DNA from: Moraxella catarrhalis
Lineage (GTDB): Bacteria > Pseudomonadota > Gammaproteobacteria > Pseudomonadales > Moraxellaceae
Direction of reading: 5' to 3'
Assembly (NCBI RefSeq): GCF_001632285.1
Contig: NZ_LWAH01000001.1
Location: 226,243-290,242 of the forward strand
Length of the DNA stretch: 64,000 nt
Positions 19,006-28,895 of the stretch are shown here, in pieces; positions within the stretch are counted from its first letter, which is position 1; the number at the start of each line of letters is the position of its first letter. The notes beneath the pieces are model-generated. The model was not told the origin of the DNA and did not search any database. It saw nothing but the letters and a program-made list of their open reading frames with translations. Position numbers and translations under genes: made by a program.

Positions 19006-19339
19006 AACTTACCAAACACCTCCTGAGTGTTAGATGATTAAGTCAACTTAATTTAAAGGTACAATACGCTCTATTATAAAAGTATTTTTGATAAGTGCAA
19101 ACAAAACCGTCTAAATATTCAAAACTAAATTGGATAACATTGTGTAAAATCGTGATTAGGCTTTAATTTTGTATCCTTTTGACCAAAGCGTATCATGAAT
19201 ACCTGATATAAAAGTATCAAAGACTAAAATTTAAAATAGTCAATAAAATAAACTTGTAATTTATTGGCGATGATAGTATCAAAGCTGTTATAATAGTGAG
19301 TTTTTAACTAGCAAGATCTTTGGCTTTTTGGTCGTTTGT
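19006..19339. other. Divergent intergenic region between TPR gene and hemA
   Basis: 334 AT-rich bases carrying promoters in both directions. Apart from the hemA -10 element, I see no coding frame, RNA gene or repeat. Confidence 0.6.
19286..19294 (+). promoter_or_regulatory. Probable extended -10 of hemA
   Basis: TGTTATAAT matches TGnTATAAT. A possible -35 TTGGCG is 19 bases upstream of the hexamer, which is long, so the extended -10 may compensate. Confidence 0.5.
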
Positions 19340-20683
19340 ATGAAATTAGCTGTCATCGGAGTCAATCATAAGACTGCCCCCGTTTCATTGCGGGAGCGGC
19401 TTTCGTTTGGCTCGGATATGCCTCAGGCAATTGAGCAACTATCAACATTGGCAAATGGCTGTACCATCGTCTCAACTTGCAATCGTAGCGAGCTTTATGT
19501 TGGTATCGTTGATGATGTGGGCAGTCAGCACGAGTCTCAAGATGAGCAATCAGGCGGGCTAATTTCTGCTAAGCTTCAGGCGATTGGTGAATGGTTGGCA
19601 GAGTTTAAGGGCATTTCATTTGATGAGATTGCTCCTTATTTGTATACTTATGAAGACTCACGTGCACTTAATCATTGGCTAAGAGTTGCAGCAGGTTTGG
19701 ACTCAATGATTCTTGGTGAGCCACAGATTTTAGGCCAGATTCGCCAAGCGGTTGCACTGTCTCGAGAGTATGGCGGTGTAGACAGTGATTTTGGGTGGCT
19801 GACGCAGCAGGTTTTTGCTGCGGCACGGACGGTACGCCGTGATACCAAGGTTGGGCAGCAAGCGGTAACATTAGGTTTTGCAACCGCTCGTCTTGCTACG
19901 CAGATTTTTGATGACCCAAGTGAGTTGACCTTCTTATTGGTTGCAGCAGGCGAGATGAATCGATTGGTTGCACATAATGTCGCCGCTTTGGGTGTTAAAA
20001 AAATCATCATTTGCAACCGAAGCCCTGAGCGAGCCCAAGCACTGTCAGATGAGCTATCTGAGATGGCTCAGCAGGCGGGGCGTTTTCTTGAGATTGAGCT
20101 TGCAGGTTTGGACAGATTGGGCGAAGTTTTACCACACGCAGACATTGTCAGTAGTTGCAGCGGGAGCATGCAGGCACTCATAGATACCGCCATGGTTAAA
20201 TATGCGCTTAAGATACGCCGTCATCAGCCGATGTTGCTTGTGGATTTGGCAGTGCCAAGAGATATTGATCCTTTGGTTGGACAGCTTGATAATATCTACC
20301 TGTATTCGGTGGATGATCTACAGCATGTCATCGCAGGTAATATCGCTGAGCGTAAGCAAGCAGCAGTTGAAGCGGAGCTTTTGGTCGGTCAGCTGGTAGC
20401 AGATATCGAAGCACAGATGCAAGGACAGGTTGCCCGCACGCATATCCGAGATTATCGGCAAATGGCTGAGGCACGCACTCAAGTTTTACTTGCACGGGCG
20501 ATGTCACAGATTGATCAAGGTGATGATGCCAAAGCGGTGTTAAGCGAGTTTTCTCATACGCTCAGTCAAGCACTTATGCACAGCCCTTCAAGGCTGATTC
20601 GTCAAATTGCCAAAACATACGATGCAGATACCCTAGATTTGGTGTCGCATGAACTCATTCATAGTTATCGTAAGCCAATTTAA
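19340..20683 (+). CDS. hemA: Glutamyl-tRNA reductase
   Basis: Reduces glutamyl-tRNA to glutamate-1-semialdehyde, the first committed step of tetrapyrrole synthesis; the next enzyme, HemL, is encoded at 38.2 kb. The 447-residue sequence begins MKLAVIGVNHKTAPVSLRE, has catalytic Cys47 in STCNRSELY, the LGEPQILGQIR motif, an NADPH-binding domain with LLVAAGEMNRLVA, and the C-terminal dimerisation domain. I chose ATG 19340; a TTG four codons upstream opens the frame but adds non-conserved residues. The upstream Shine-Dalgarno is weak. Confidence 0.96.
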   Translation: MKLAVIGVNHKTAPVSLRERLSFGSDMPQAIEQLSTLANGCTIVSTCNRSELYVGIVDDVGSQHESQDEQSGGLISAKLQAIGEWLAEFKGISFDEIAPYLYTYEDSRALNHWLRVAAGLDSMILGEPQILGQIRQAVALSREYGGVDSDFGWLTQQVFAAARTVRRDTKVGQQAVTLGFATARLATQIFDDPSELTFLLVAAGEMNRLVAHNVAALGVKKIIICNRSPERAQALSDELSEMAQQAGRFLEIELAGLDRLGEVLPHADIVSSCSGSMQALIDTAMVKYALKIRRHQPMLLVDLAVPRDIDPLVGQLDNIYLYSVDDLQHVIAGNIAERKQAAVEAELLVGQLVADIEAQMQGQVARTHIRDYRQMAEARTQVLLARAMSQIDQGDDAKAVLSEFSHTLSQALMHSPSRLIRQIAKTYDADTLDLVSHELIHSYRKPI

Positions 20684-20758
20684 ATATTGTATTAAGATAA
20701 TGCTTGTTGTTTTCACTGTGATACTTTAAAATTAAAAAACAAATTAAAAAACAAAATA

Positions 20759-20790
20759 AAAAACGCTTCATGATTTGATGAAGCGTTTTT
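20759..20790. terminator. Bidirectional terminator between hemA and ETF-QO
   Basis: A perfect 13-base stem, AAAAACGCTTCAT with ATGAAGCGTTTTT, around a six-base loop, placed between convergent genes. Confidence 0.93.
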
Positions 20791-20798
20791 AATATTTG

Positions 20799-22460
20799 TC
20801 ACATATTCGGATAGTTAGGGCCACCACCGCCCTCAGGTGTTACCCAAGTAATATTTTGCGATGGATCTTTGATATCGCAGGTTTTACAATGGACACAGTT
20901 TTGGCTGTTAATCACAAATTTAGGCGTCTTGCCTTCTTTGTGTACAATTTCATAGACGCCTGCTGGGCAATAGCGTTGCGCTGGTTCAGCATAAAGCGGT
21001 AGATTGAGTGAGACAGGCACTGCTGGATCTGTCAGACGCAGATGATTTGGTTGATCTTCGGCGTGATTGGTATTTGAGATAAACACGCTTGATAATTTGT
21101 CAAAAGTCAGTTTGCCATCAGGCTTTGGATAGTTGGGCTTATAGGCATGGTCAGCCTTATCAAGTGTTGAGTAATCTGGGGTGTTGTCATGAATGGTCAA
21201 TGGCATTTTACCGCCAAATAAGTTTTGCTCAACAAAAGTGAACACACCGCCCATCCAAGTACCCATGCGATGTAATGATGGTGAGAAGTTGCGAGCTTGA
21301 TGAGCATCTTCAAATAGCCAAGAATTCTCAAAAGCAGTTTGATATTCGACCACTTCATCAGAGCTGCGTCCTGCTTGAATGGCATTAAAGATGCTTTCGG
21401 CGGCAAGCATGCCTGATTTCATTGAAGTGTGGGTGCCTTTGATTTTGGCAGGGTTTAGAAAACCTGCATCATCACCCACCAGCACACCGCCAGCAAAGGT
21501 TAATTTTGGTAAGCTATTTAGACCGCCTTTGGTTAGGGCTCGTGCACCATATGACAGACGCTTACCACCTTCTAAAATAGGGCGAATGATTGGGTGAAGC
21601 TTAAGACGCTGAAGTTCGTCAAATGGTGAGACATATGGATTATGGTAAGACAAATCAACCACCAAACCAAAGCTGACTTGATTGTCTTCGGCAAAATACA
21701 GCCACCAGCCACCCGTAGTACCAGTTTCTGACAGTGGCCAGCCTGAACCATGCATGATGACGCCTTGTTCGTGCTTGTCGGCATCAATCTCCCAAAGCTC
21801 TTTGAGTCCGATGCCATAGTGCTGCGGGTCTTTGTCTTTATCCAAATGAAAACGACTAATCAGACGCTTACCAAGATGTCCACGACAGCCTTCAGCAAAG
21901 ATGGTGTATTTGGCAAGCAGTTCGTAGCCAGGCTCAAAGCTGTTTTTTGGTTCGCCTTGTGCATTTAGACCCATATCACCCGTCACCACACCACGCACTG
22001 AGCCATCTTCATGATATAAAACATCACTGGCTGCAAAGCTTGGGAACATCATCACCTCTAAGCTTTCTGCTTGCTCAGCCAGCCAGCGAACCACATTGCC
22101 AAGCGATACGATATAATTACCATCATTATGCATACTGCTTGGTACAATTGAGCTGGGTAGGGCGGTGCTGCCCTTTTCGCTGGTCAACATATACACACGG
22201 TCTTCTTTGGCTTCTACTGTGATCGGTGCGTCCCGCTCTTTCCAGTCAGGAATCAGCTCATCAAGTGCGCGCGTTTCTATCACGGCACCTGATAGGGTGT
22301 GTGCCCCAAACTCTGAGCCTTTTTCGATGACGCAGACGGTGAACTCATCCATTCCAGCAGCGATTGCCAATTGGCGTAAGCGGATTGCAGCGGATAGACC
22401 AGCAGGTCCACCGCCCACGATGATAACATCAAATTCCATAGAGTCTCGTTCGATTTGCAT
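20799..22460 (-). CDS. Electron transfer flavoprotein-ubiquinone oxidoreductase
   Basis: Membrane-associated FAD and 4Fe-4S enzyme that moves electrons from electron transfer flavoprotein (fatty and amino acid oxidation) to ubiquinone. The 553 residues show the FAD-binding DVIIVGGGPAGLSAA near residue 9, the GxGxxG-containing oxidoreductase core, FAEGCRGHLGKRL, GVLVGDDAGFLNPAKIKGTH, and near the C-terminus the iron-sulfur motif NCVHCKTCDIKDPSQNI. Length fits the family. ATG 22460 has AGGAT nearby. The etfAB genes are not adjacent. Confidence 0.95.
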   Translation of the reverse strand: MQIERDSMEFDVIIVGGGPAGLSAAIRLRQLAIAAGMDEFTVCVIEKGSEFGAHTLSGAVIETRALDELIPDWKERDAPITVEAKEDRVYMLTSEKGSTALPSSIVPSSMHNDGNYIVSLGNVVRWLAEQAESLEVMMFPSFAASDVLYHEDGSVRGVVTGDMGLNAQGEPKNSFEPGYELLAKYTIFAEGCRGHLGKRLISRFHLDKDKDPQHYGIGLKELWEIDADKHEQGVIMHGSGWPLSETGTTGGWWLYFAEDNQVSFGLVVDLSYHNPYVSPFDELQRLKLHPIIRPILEGGKRLSYGARALTKGGLNSLPKLTFAGGVLVGDDAGFLNPAKIKGTHTSMKSGMLAAESIFNAIQAGRSSDEVVEYQTAFENSWLFEDAHQARNFSPSLHRMGTWMGGVFTFVEQNLFGGKMPLTIHDNTPDYSTLDKADHAYKPNYPKPDGKLTFDKLSSVFISNTNHAEDQPNHLRLTDPAVPVSLNLPLYAEPAQRYCPAGVYEIVHKEGKTPKFVINSQNCVHCKTCDIKDPSQNITWVTPEGGGGPNYPNM

Positions 22461-22824
22461 GAATTATCCTTAAAAATAGGTCAAATATCAAAAACAGGCG
22501 AGCGGCAAAAGCAGCTGGCAAATCAGGCGGCAAGATTCTTGCCAAAATATTTTAATAATATCTATTGTAACAAGCTTCACTAATTAGGCAAGTTTTTTTG
22601 ATGGGTTTGTATCGTTCAATTTGCGATAAATAATCGCCAATCTGCTAAAAATTTTTGATAAATTTGGATAAAATGGCTTGGATTATGACTAAATACCGCC
22701 ATAAAATCCCCTTGTAATTCCCTCTAAAAACTGCCATGATAAGGCAAATTGACAAGATAATTTAGCAAAAATCAGGCTAATTTTTGATAATTTGGCATGG
22801 TTTTGGTCAAATAATAGGAATAAA
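22461..22824. other. Divergent intergenic region upstream of ETF-QO and the DUF1285 gene
   Basis: 364 AT-rich bases with no credible gene. The only structured element I see is the 15-base palindrome listed separately; no good -35/-10 pair could be fixed. Confidence 0.5.
22529..22543. promoter_or_regulatory. 15-base palindrome upstream of ETF-QO, possible operator
   Basis: GGCAAGATTCTTGCC is a perfect 7-1-7 inverted repeat, 69 bases upstream of the ETF-QO start. Its size suits a dimeric repressor such as TetR type. A short hairpin is the alternative. Confidence 0.4.
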
Positions 22825-23454
22825 ATGATGATGGATAAAGATAATATTAATAATAAAAACAATGACTTAAATAATTCACTTATCCAAAAGCTGACAGCTA
22901 TCCAAACCAAGCAGGTCGGCAAGATCCGTAAAATTCCACCATTACAAAGCTGGCAGCCAAGACGAACGACACCTTTGGATATCGAAATCCGTGATAATGG
23001 TGAATGGTGGCATGAAGGTCAGAAAATGACTCGTCAGTCACTTGTGGATCTATTTGCCAGTGTGCTGTGGGTGGAGTGGCATGATGATCAAGCCATTCAT
23101 TATCTTAAAACCCCAACTGACAAGTATCAAATTCATGTGGCTGACGCACCATTGTTTATCAATCAAGTCACTCAAGTCACGGATGCTGATGGTGAGTGGA
23201 TAAAATTTGGTACAACAAATGGCGATGTCATTCGCTTGGATGAAGATCATCCATTATATTTTAAGCGATTTGGTGATGAAGAACGGGTATATATTGATAC
23301 ACGCTTTGGGTTGACTGCACGCTTGATGAATAATGCCATGTATCATTTGATCCAAATGGGCAGGCTTAGCCAAATCCAAGAAAATGGACAGAATAAAACC
23401 GTGCTAAAACTCAGTAGCGGTGGTAAAATCTATCAAATTGAACAGCACGGTTAG
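22825..23454 (+). CDS. DUF1285 domain protein
   Basis: 209-residue soluble protein of the DUF1285 family, conserved in proteobacteria without an established role. After an Asn/Lys-rich start, the family signature appears: IPPLQSWQP, LDIEIRDNGEWWHEGQKMTRQSLVDLF, then a beta-rich region with YQIHVADAPLFI, and FGDEERVYIDTRFGLTARL. Three consecutive Met codons follow an AGGAA site; I start at 22825. murI follows after 65 bases on the same strand. Confidence 0.85.
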   Translation: MMMDKDNINNKNNDLNNSLIQKLTAIQTKQVGKIRKIPPLQSWQPRRTTPLDIEIRDNGEWWHEGQKMTRQSLVDLFASVLWVEWHDDQAIHYLKTPTDKYQIHVADAPLFINQVTQVTDADGEWIKFGTTNGDVIRLDEDHPLYFKRFGDEERVYIDTRFGLTARLMNNAMYHLIQMGRLSQIQENGQNKTVLKLSSGGKIYQIEQHG

Positions 23455-23519
23455 GCTTGCTGAGTGCTTTATTAAAATAAAAGCGTCTGTGATGAGCCTA
23501 AAGTTATAAGGCTTGCAAC

Positions 23520-24377
23520 ATGATACATCCGCATTTTGATTCAATAAATCCCCAAAAATCTGCACCCATCGGTATTTTTGATTCTGGTGTTGGTGGTTTG
23601 TCGGTGTATCGGCATTTGTCAGAACTTATGCCCAAAGAGCGATATGTTTATTATGCAGATACCCAAAATCTGCCTTATGGCAACAAATCAGGCGATGAGA
23701 TCTTGTTTTTGACTCTGCAGGCGGTGGATTGGCTGTGTCGTCAAGGCTGTAAGCTGATTGTCATCGCATGTAACAGTGCTTCGGCGTATTCATTGACAAC
23801 GCTTCGTATCCGCTGCCGTATTCCCATTGTGGGCTTGGTGCCTGCAGTCAAGCCTGCTTGTGAGATGAGTCAAACACGCCAAATTGCTTTACTTGCGACG
23901 CAAGCGACACTTCAAGGGCAACTGCTTGCCGAAGTCATTCATGAGGTGGCAACATCCAAAGGTGTAACGGTACATAAGCACTTTGAGCCAATGCTTGTGC
24001 CGTGGGTCGAGTCGGGGATGCCAATCAATCATCATGTCGCTGATCTTTTGATCAAACAAACTCAAGCATGGTATCAGCAGGGCGTGGATATACTTGTTTT
24101 GGGTTGCACGCATTACCCATTTTTTCGACAATTTTTGCAAGATTGGATTGATGAACAACACATTACGATGACCTTGCTTGATTCGGGTGCTGCCATTGCC
24201 CAAAGGGTTAAATCTTTGCTTGACTGTTTTGGGATAAGTGCTGATGGTGATGTGCTTGATGAGCCGCTGACATTCTATGCATCTGATTTAACAGATAATG
24301 TACCCGCCACAGCACGCAGACTCTCACAGGTGCCGATTAGCTTTGTTGATGGCAACTTTTTGCCCATCAATGTTTAA
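23520..24377 (+). CDS. murI: Glutamate racemase
   Basis: Makes D-glutamate for peptidoglycan using two cysteines. The 285-residue sequence shows PIGIFDSGVGGLSVYRHL, YADTQNLPYGNKS, the first catalytic Cys in VIACNSASA and the second in LVLGCTHYPFF. Length is normal. An AAGG site lies upstream of the ATG. Probably transcribed with the preceding DUF1285 gene. Confidence 0.96.
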   Translation: MIHPHFDSINPQKSAPIGIFDSGVGGLSVYRHLSELMPKERYVYYADTQNLPYGNKSGDEILFLTLQAVDWLCRQGCKLIVIACNSASAYSLTTLRIRCRIPIVGLVPAVKPACEMSQTRQIALLATQATLQGQLLAEVIHEVATSKGVTVHKHFEPMLVPWVESGMPINHHVADLLIKQTQAWYQQGVDILVLGCTHYPFFRQFLQDWIDEQHITMTLLDSGAAIAQRVKSLLDCFGISADGDVLDEPLTFYASDLTDNVPATARRLSQVPISFVDGNFLPINV

Positions 24378-24538
24378 TCAAGCTTTTGCCCAAAGCTTTA
24401 TCCAACTGTGGGTTTTGTGTAAAATACGCTTGATAGATTTGCAATTTTGATTAAATTTGATTAAAATTTGGTGTAATAATTTTAAGAATTTATTTTAAGA
24501 ATTTAATGGTTAAATTAACCACCAAAATGGAGCTTGTG

Positions 24539-24724
24539 ATGACAACCGATACCAAAAAAAGTGCCTTGCGTGAAAAAATTGAACAATTTGATCAATTAAG
24601 TGACACCATGCATGATGCCGAGAAAAAACGCACGCTAGAAGAGCAGGTGGAGTATCTGAAAGATCAAGGGATTGATCCTTCAAAAACCTATGCCAAATGG
24701 GATGATGATAAAGAAGAAGAGTGA
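24539..24724 (+). CDS. Small acidic hypothetical protein
   Basis: 61 residues, rich in Lys, Glu and Asp, with a helical segment (SALREKIEQFDQLSDTMHDAEKKRTLEEQVEYL) and an acidic C-terminal tail. I do not recognise a family. ATG 24539 follows GGAG by six bases, better than the in-frame start at 24506. A hairpin terminator follows, which supports a real single-gene unit. Confidence 0.7.
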   Translation: MTTDTKKSALREKIEQFDQLSDTMHDAEKKRTLEEQVEYLKDQGIDPSKTYAKWDDDKEEE

Positions 24725-24783
24725 TTTTTAATATGACATATCATAATTTTATATGCCATATTGAGATAAAAAGCTTAACAGCA

Positions 24784-24813
24784 AAATAGCCCAAGATAAC
24801 TCTTGGGCTTTTA
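24784..24813. terminator. Terminator between the small acidic gene and the lytic transglycosylase gene
   Basis: The stem AGCCCAAGA/TCTTGGGCT with a four-base loop has A-rich and T-rich flanks, so it can act on both strands. Confidence 0.88.
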
Positions 24814-24819
24814 CTTCGG

Positions 24820-26241
24820 CTATTTAACTAATATCCAAGATGAGCTGCCATCAGCATTGATGACACGCCGATAGGTCGTTCCTGTGGTAGGCGGAGTGTT
24901 TGCTGGCTTGACAATTACCGCCCTTGTTGCAGTGGCTTGCGTACTGACAGTTGGCTGTACTGAGTGATACTGGGGTACAGGCGTATTCATGGCTTGGGCT
25001 GGTGTTTGGGCAGATTGGATGGAAGCAGTGCGACCAGTAATTAATCGGTGAAACTTTTGACCTGCTCGACCATCGGGCATAACACCAACTTTTCGCTGAT
25101 AATCCATAATTGCTTGGCGTGTATTATCACCGATGATGCCATCGACCGCACCGATGTCATAGCCAGCATTGATGAGTGCTTGCTGGATTTCTTTGGATTC
25201 ACGGCGACCGATACCAGGGTCGTCTGTTGGCCAAGGTGTGGCAAAGTTGGTATTGGTATTTTCATCACGCACAAGGTCAGACAGCTGAGCGATGGCTAAC
25301 GCATAGCTTTCTGAGGCATTATAAGAATAAAAAGTATCAAAATTCTTACCAACTAAGAATGCAGGACCCTGCCTACCAGCAGGCAGTAGTAAACCTGCTG
25401 ATGCCATATTATTTGGGATAGGTTGTCCATTTGGCAAGGTGATGCCTTGAGCACGCCAGTGATTGATTGATTGCTTATTGCGGCGACCACTTGAGCCATT
25501 ATAGCCATTAAGACGCACTTCATAGCCCCAAGGTTCGCCTAGGCGATAGCCTCGCTTCACCAAGAAATTGGCAGTGCTTGCCAATGCATCGGCTTTTGAG
25601 TTGACCAAATCTTTACGCCCATCACCATCAAAATCCACCGCAAGCTCTAAAAAGGTACTCGGCATAAACTGTGTCTGACCAAATGCTCCCGCCCAAGAAC
25701 CTGTCATATCCTCAGGGTGAATATCACCATTTTGGACAATTTTTAGTGCATTGGCATACTCACCACGAAAATAACTTTGGCGACGATCAAAACAAGACAA
25801 AGTCGCTAGGCTATCAAATAAATTTTTTTTACCCAGCGTCTGACCAAAATTACTCTCAACGCCCCAGACGCCCAGTACATGCTCAGGCTTGACGCCATAG
25901 CGGCTCTCAATGCGGCGTAGCACATCAGCTTGCTCATGCTTGGCACGGATACCGTCTTGGACACGCTCACTGTCTACCAAAGACGCCAAATAATCCCAAA
26001 CATCTTTTTTAAATTCAGGCTGATAATTGAGCGAGCGAATGACGCTGGGATCAGGCTGCGATGGGCGATATTTTTCAAATGTCACCCCAGAGACACTCCG
26101 AAAGGTACTACTGTTTTTTAAAGTGCTAAGACACTGCTGAAATTCACTGTTGCTAAGATTGGGAGAATCATTGGAAAATGCCGTTTGTGATAGCATGATA
26201 CCAGACATAGCCAGCACTAGGGCGGATGTGTGTAATTTCAT
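24820..26241 (-). CDS. MltB-family lytic murein transglycosylase with peptidoglycan-binding domain
   Basis: Cleaves peptidoglycan glycan strands in the periplasm to give anhydromuropeptides. The 473-residue precursor has a signal peptide ending near AFS-ND. The SLT2/MltB catalytic domain contains the acid Glu in VWGVESNFGQ, the AGAFGQTQFMPSTF motif and the DFDGDGRKDL loop. A PG_binding_1 domain (about 355-415; EIQQALINAGYDIGAVDGIIG) follows, then a Pro/Thr/Gln-rich tail ending SSWILVK. The signal lacks a lipobox, unlike E. coli MltB. I chose ATG 26241 with AAGGA upstream rather than the ATG twelve codons earlier. Confidence 0.92.
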   Translation of the reverse strand: MKLHTSALVLAMSGIMLSQTAFSNDSPNLSNSEFQQCLSTLKNSSTFRSVSGVTFEKYRPSQPDPSVIRSLNYQPEFKKDVWDYLASLVDSERVQDGIRAKHEQADVLRRIESRYGVKPEHVLGVWGVESNFGQTLGKKNLFDSLATLSCFDRRQSYFRGEYANALKIVQNGDIHPEDMTGSWAGAFGQTQFMPSTFLELAVDFDGDGRKDLVNSKADALASTANFLVKRGYRLGEPWGYEVRLNGYNGSSGRRNKQSINHWRAQGITLPNGQPIPNNMASAGLLLPAGRQGPAFLVGKNFDTFYSYNASESYALAIAQLSDLVRDENTNTNFATPWPTDDPGIGRRESKEIQQALINAGYDIGAVDGIIGDNTRQAIMDYQRKVGVMPDGRAGQKFHRLITGRTASIQSAQTPAQAMNTPVPQYHSVQPTVSTQATATRAVIVKPANTPPTTGTTYRRVINADGSSSWILVK

Positions 26242-26342
26242 AATATTCCTTAAAGTGTTTTGATGAATGCTGTACATCTTATAACCAAGCCAACTGCCTT
26301 ATCTTTTGATATATCTTGCATCCCAAAAAACACCGCCAAATG

Positions 26343-26876
26343 TTATGCATTTTGATTGTCTTTTAATAAATGTGCAAAATTTGCACGCAACTTGGCAAGC
26401 TTGGGCGGAATGGCAAAATTGCAATAGGCTTGCGTGGGGTTATTGGCATAGTAATTTTGGTGATAGTCCTCAGCGGGGTAAAATGTTGGTGCAGGCTCAA
26501 GTTTTGTGACCACATTGACGCCTTCTGAGCGTAACGACTCAATCATTGCCTTAGCGACTTTGGCTTGTTCATCATCGGTATAAAAAATCACTGATGCGTA
26601 CTGCGTGCCAATGTCATTGCCTTGACGGTTGAGCGTTGTTGGATCATGCGTGGCAAAAAATACCGACAAAATCGCATCAGTACCAAGTATTGAGTCATCA
26701 TAGTTTACTTCAATGACCTCAACATGACCCGTCTCACCTGTGCAGACAGCTTGATAGTTTGCTGTATCACCTGCACCGCCAGCGTAACCACTGACGACAG
26801 AGTTGATGCCTTTTAATGAATCAAATACCGACTCGGTGCACCAAAAGCAGCCACCGCCTAATAAAATAGTTTTCAT
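26343..26876 (-). CDS. msrA: Peptide methionine-S-sulfoxide reductase MsrA
   Basis: Repairs the S-epimer of methionine sulfoxide in proteins. The 177 residues include the catalytic GGCFWCTE motif with Cys10, SGYAGG, GHVEVIEVNYD, and a resolving-type Cys in NPTQAYCNF. There is no MsrB domain. I chose ATG 26876, after GAGGAT; the longer frame begins six codons earlier without a site. Confidence 0.95.
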   Translation of the reverse strand: MKTILLGGGCFWCTESVFDSLKGINSVVSGYAGGAGDTANYQAVCTGETGHVEVIEVNYDDSILGTDAILSVFFATHDPTTLNRQGNDIGTQYASVIFYTDDEQAKVAKAMIESLRSEGVNVVTKLEPAPTFYPAEDYHQNYYANNPTQAYCNFAIPPKLAKLRANFAHLLKDNQNA

Positions 26877-26894
26877 ATTTTTATCCTCAATCAA

Positions 26895-26903
26895 TGCTAT
26901 AAT
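26895..26903 (+). promoter_or_regulatory. Probable extended -10 of cmoA
   Basis: TGCTATAAT fits the extended -10 consensus, 28 bases before the cmoA ATG and within the msrA-cmoA divergent gap. Confidence 0.45.
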
Positions 26904-26930
26904 AACACCTTTTCAAGTCTATCATAAGTC

Positions 26931-27701
26931 ATGCCAAATACCAACCACGATACTCACGATACTTTATTTACCACACCGCTTGATAAGTCGGCTCGCTTTA
27001 GTTTTGATGAAGAAGTGGTGGCGTGTTTTCCTGATATGATTCGCCGTAGTGTGCCAGGTTATGGGCAAGTGCTTGCGATGCTGCCGATTTTGGCACGCCG
27101 CCATTGTTTGTTGCGTCAAGTTAGTGATCGTGGAGCGCGTGTGAGTCGTGTCTATGACTTAGGAACATCGCTTGGGGCGGTGAGCTTTGCTTTGGCGGAT
27201 AAATTTGCTCCTGATGAGCTTGAGATTCATGCCATCGATATCTCAGCACCAATGATTGAGCGGGCCAAATCGGTCGTAGGTGAGTATTATCCTGATCATG
27301 ATATTCGCTTTTGGTTGGATGATGTTTGTCAAATGGATTTGTTACCCTGTGATTTGATTATTATTAATCTAACCTTACAATTTTTACCACCAGATCAGCG
27401 ACTGTTATTACTCCAAAAATGCCATCACGCTTTGGCAGAAGGCGGTATTTTGATTTTGACCGAAAAAACTCACCTAACCGATGAACAAGACGATGCGTGG
27501 CGAGTTGAGCGGTATTATGATTTTAAGCGTGCCAATGGCTACAGTGATATGGAAATCAGCGGTAAGCGTAACGCACTTGAAAATGTGCTCATCACCGACA
27601 CGCTACACAAGCACCATGAACGCTTGGCACAGGCAGGTTTTGAGCGTAGCTTGACTTGGTTTATGTTTTTAAATTTTGCGTCCATTGTGGCTTTTAAATG
27701 A
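26931..27701 (+). CDS. cmoA: Carboxy-S-adenosyl-L-methionine synthase
   Basis: Makes carboxy-SAM from SAM and prephenate, the donor for wobble uridine 5-oxyacetic acid in tRNA. The 256-residue methyltransferase-fold protein has [15 protein letters not shown] and [10 protein letters not shown], both typical of CmoA, a SAM loop at [12 protein letters not shown], and IINLTLQFL. The user of carboxy-SAM, cmoB, follows directly. Confidence 0.95.
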   Translation: MPNTNHDTHDTLFTTPLDKSARFSFDEEVVACFPDMIRRSVPGYGQVLAMLPILARRHCLLRQVSDRGARVSRVYDLGTSLGAVSFALADKFAPDELEIHAIDISAPMIERAKSVVGEYYPDHDIRFWLDDVCQMDLLPCDLIIINLTLQFLPPDQRLLLLQKCHHALAEGGILILTEKTHLTDEQDDAWRVERYYDFKRANGYSDMEISGKRNALENVLITDTLHKHHERLAQAGFERSLTWFMFLNFASIVAFK

Positions 27702-27750
27702 TGATAAATTAATCATCAGTTACCAAGTTTTTAGTACCAAATTTTGCCCA

Positions 27751-28812
27751 ATGATGAAGACCGATGACCTTATGAATACAATCACTCGTGCCGAAAAAGA
27801 CCTTTATCAAACCTTATTTGACCTAGCTCAGCATCATCCGATGGCGTATGAATGGCTCAAATTATTACCAGATTGGTTAGCGAACATTAAAAATAAAGAT
27901 CGATATGCACATGCGCCATATTATGAATCAATCATTGATAAACTGCCTGATGTTACGCCTAATGAAATTAATCTAAATGCCGCTTGTATTACTTCACAGA
28001 TTGACTTTACTCACAGCGATTATCGTTGTAGTGAAGCTTTGTTAAAAAATCTCATGCCATGGCGAAAAGGTGGATTTAAATTTGGGCAAGGCGATCGGCT
28101 GATCCATATTGATACAGAATGGCGTAGCGATTTAAAATGGGACAGAATATTACCATACATTGGCGACTTGACTGGTAAGCGAGTGTTGGATGTTGGCGGA
28201 GGTTCGGGCTATCATGGTTTTCGTATGGTTGGGGCGGGGGCGAGTACGGTGATTGTCATCGATCCGTCTTGCTTATTTTACCATCAGTTTATGGCGACCC
28301 GGCACTTTCTTGGCAACATAAAAAACCGCTATGAGCAGCCGCCCATTCATTTTATTCCTGTGGGGTTAGAGGAGCTGCCCCAAGATAATAATCAGTCAGG
28401 ATTATTTCACAGTGTTTTTTGTATGGGTGTATTATATCACCGTGCATCACCGTTTGATTGTTTATTACAATTAAAAAATCAGCTGACAAAAGGCGGTGAG
28501 CTGATACTTGAGACTTTGGTGGTGGATGGTGATGAAAATACGGTACTTGTTCCCAAAAATCGCTATGCGATGATGAATAATGTGTATTTTTTACCATCGG
28601 TATCTGCCTTACAGCTGTGGCTAGACAAAATAGGCTTTGCTCAGGTTCGCTGTGTTGATATTAATATCACAACCAATGATGAACAGCGAACCACTGAGTG
28701 GATGACCTATCATTCTTTAGATGATTTTTTGGATACCAAAGATCCTTCAAAAACTGCCGAGGGATATCCTAGACCTAAGCGTGCGGTGATAATTGCCAAA
28801 AAACCATCATGA
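27751..28812 (+). CDS. cmoB: tRNA U34 carboxymethyltransferase
   Basis: Transfers the carboxymethyl group of carboxy-SAM to 5-hydroxyuridine-34 of tRNA. The 353-residue protein has the CmoB signatures RKGGFKFG-like MPWRKGGFKFGQ, the EWRSDLKWDR motif, a SAM loop at VLDVGGGSGYHGFRM, and FCMGVLYHRASPFD. I use ATG 27751 (the first of two Met codons, 49 bases after cmoA). No Shine-Dalgarno is clear, and 27772 is an alternative. An in-frame start overlapping cmoA would give a non-conserved extension. Confidence 0.93.
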   Translation: MMKTDDLMNTITRAEKDLYQTLFDLAQHHPMAYEWLKLLPDWLANIKNKDRYAHAPYYESIIDKLPDVTPNEINLNAACITSQIDFTHSDYRCSEALLKNLMPWRKGGFKFGQGDRLIHIDTEWRSDLKWDRILPYIGDLTGKRVLDVGGGSGYHGFRMVGAGASTVIVIDPSCLFYHQFMATRHFLGNIKNRYEQPPIHFIPVGLEELPQDNNQSGLFHSVFCMGVLYHRASPFDCLLQLKNQLTKGGELILETLVVDGDENTVLVPKNRYAMMNNVYFLPSVSALQLWLDKIGFAQVRCVDINITTNDEQRTTEWMTYHSLDDFLDTKDPSKTAEGYPRPKRAVIIAKKPS

Positions 28813-28895
28813 ATAAGTCTGACTGAAGTATAATATTACAATACTGGCTAATCGCTTGACATGATTTGTGAGGCATTTAATAAAAAGGTGAAACT

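Noticed and set aside
24380..24398. AAGCTTT/AAAGCTT inverted repeat after murI as terminator
   Set aside because: Seven AT-rich pairs with no T-run after it; too weak to call.
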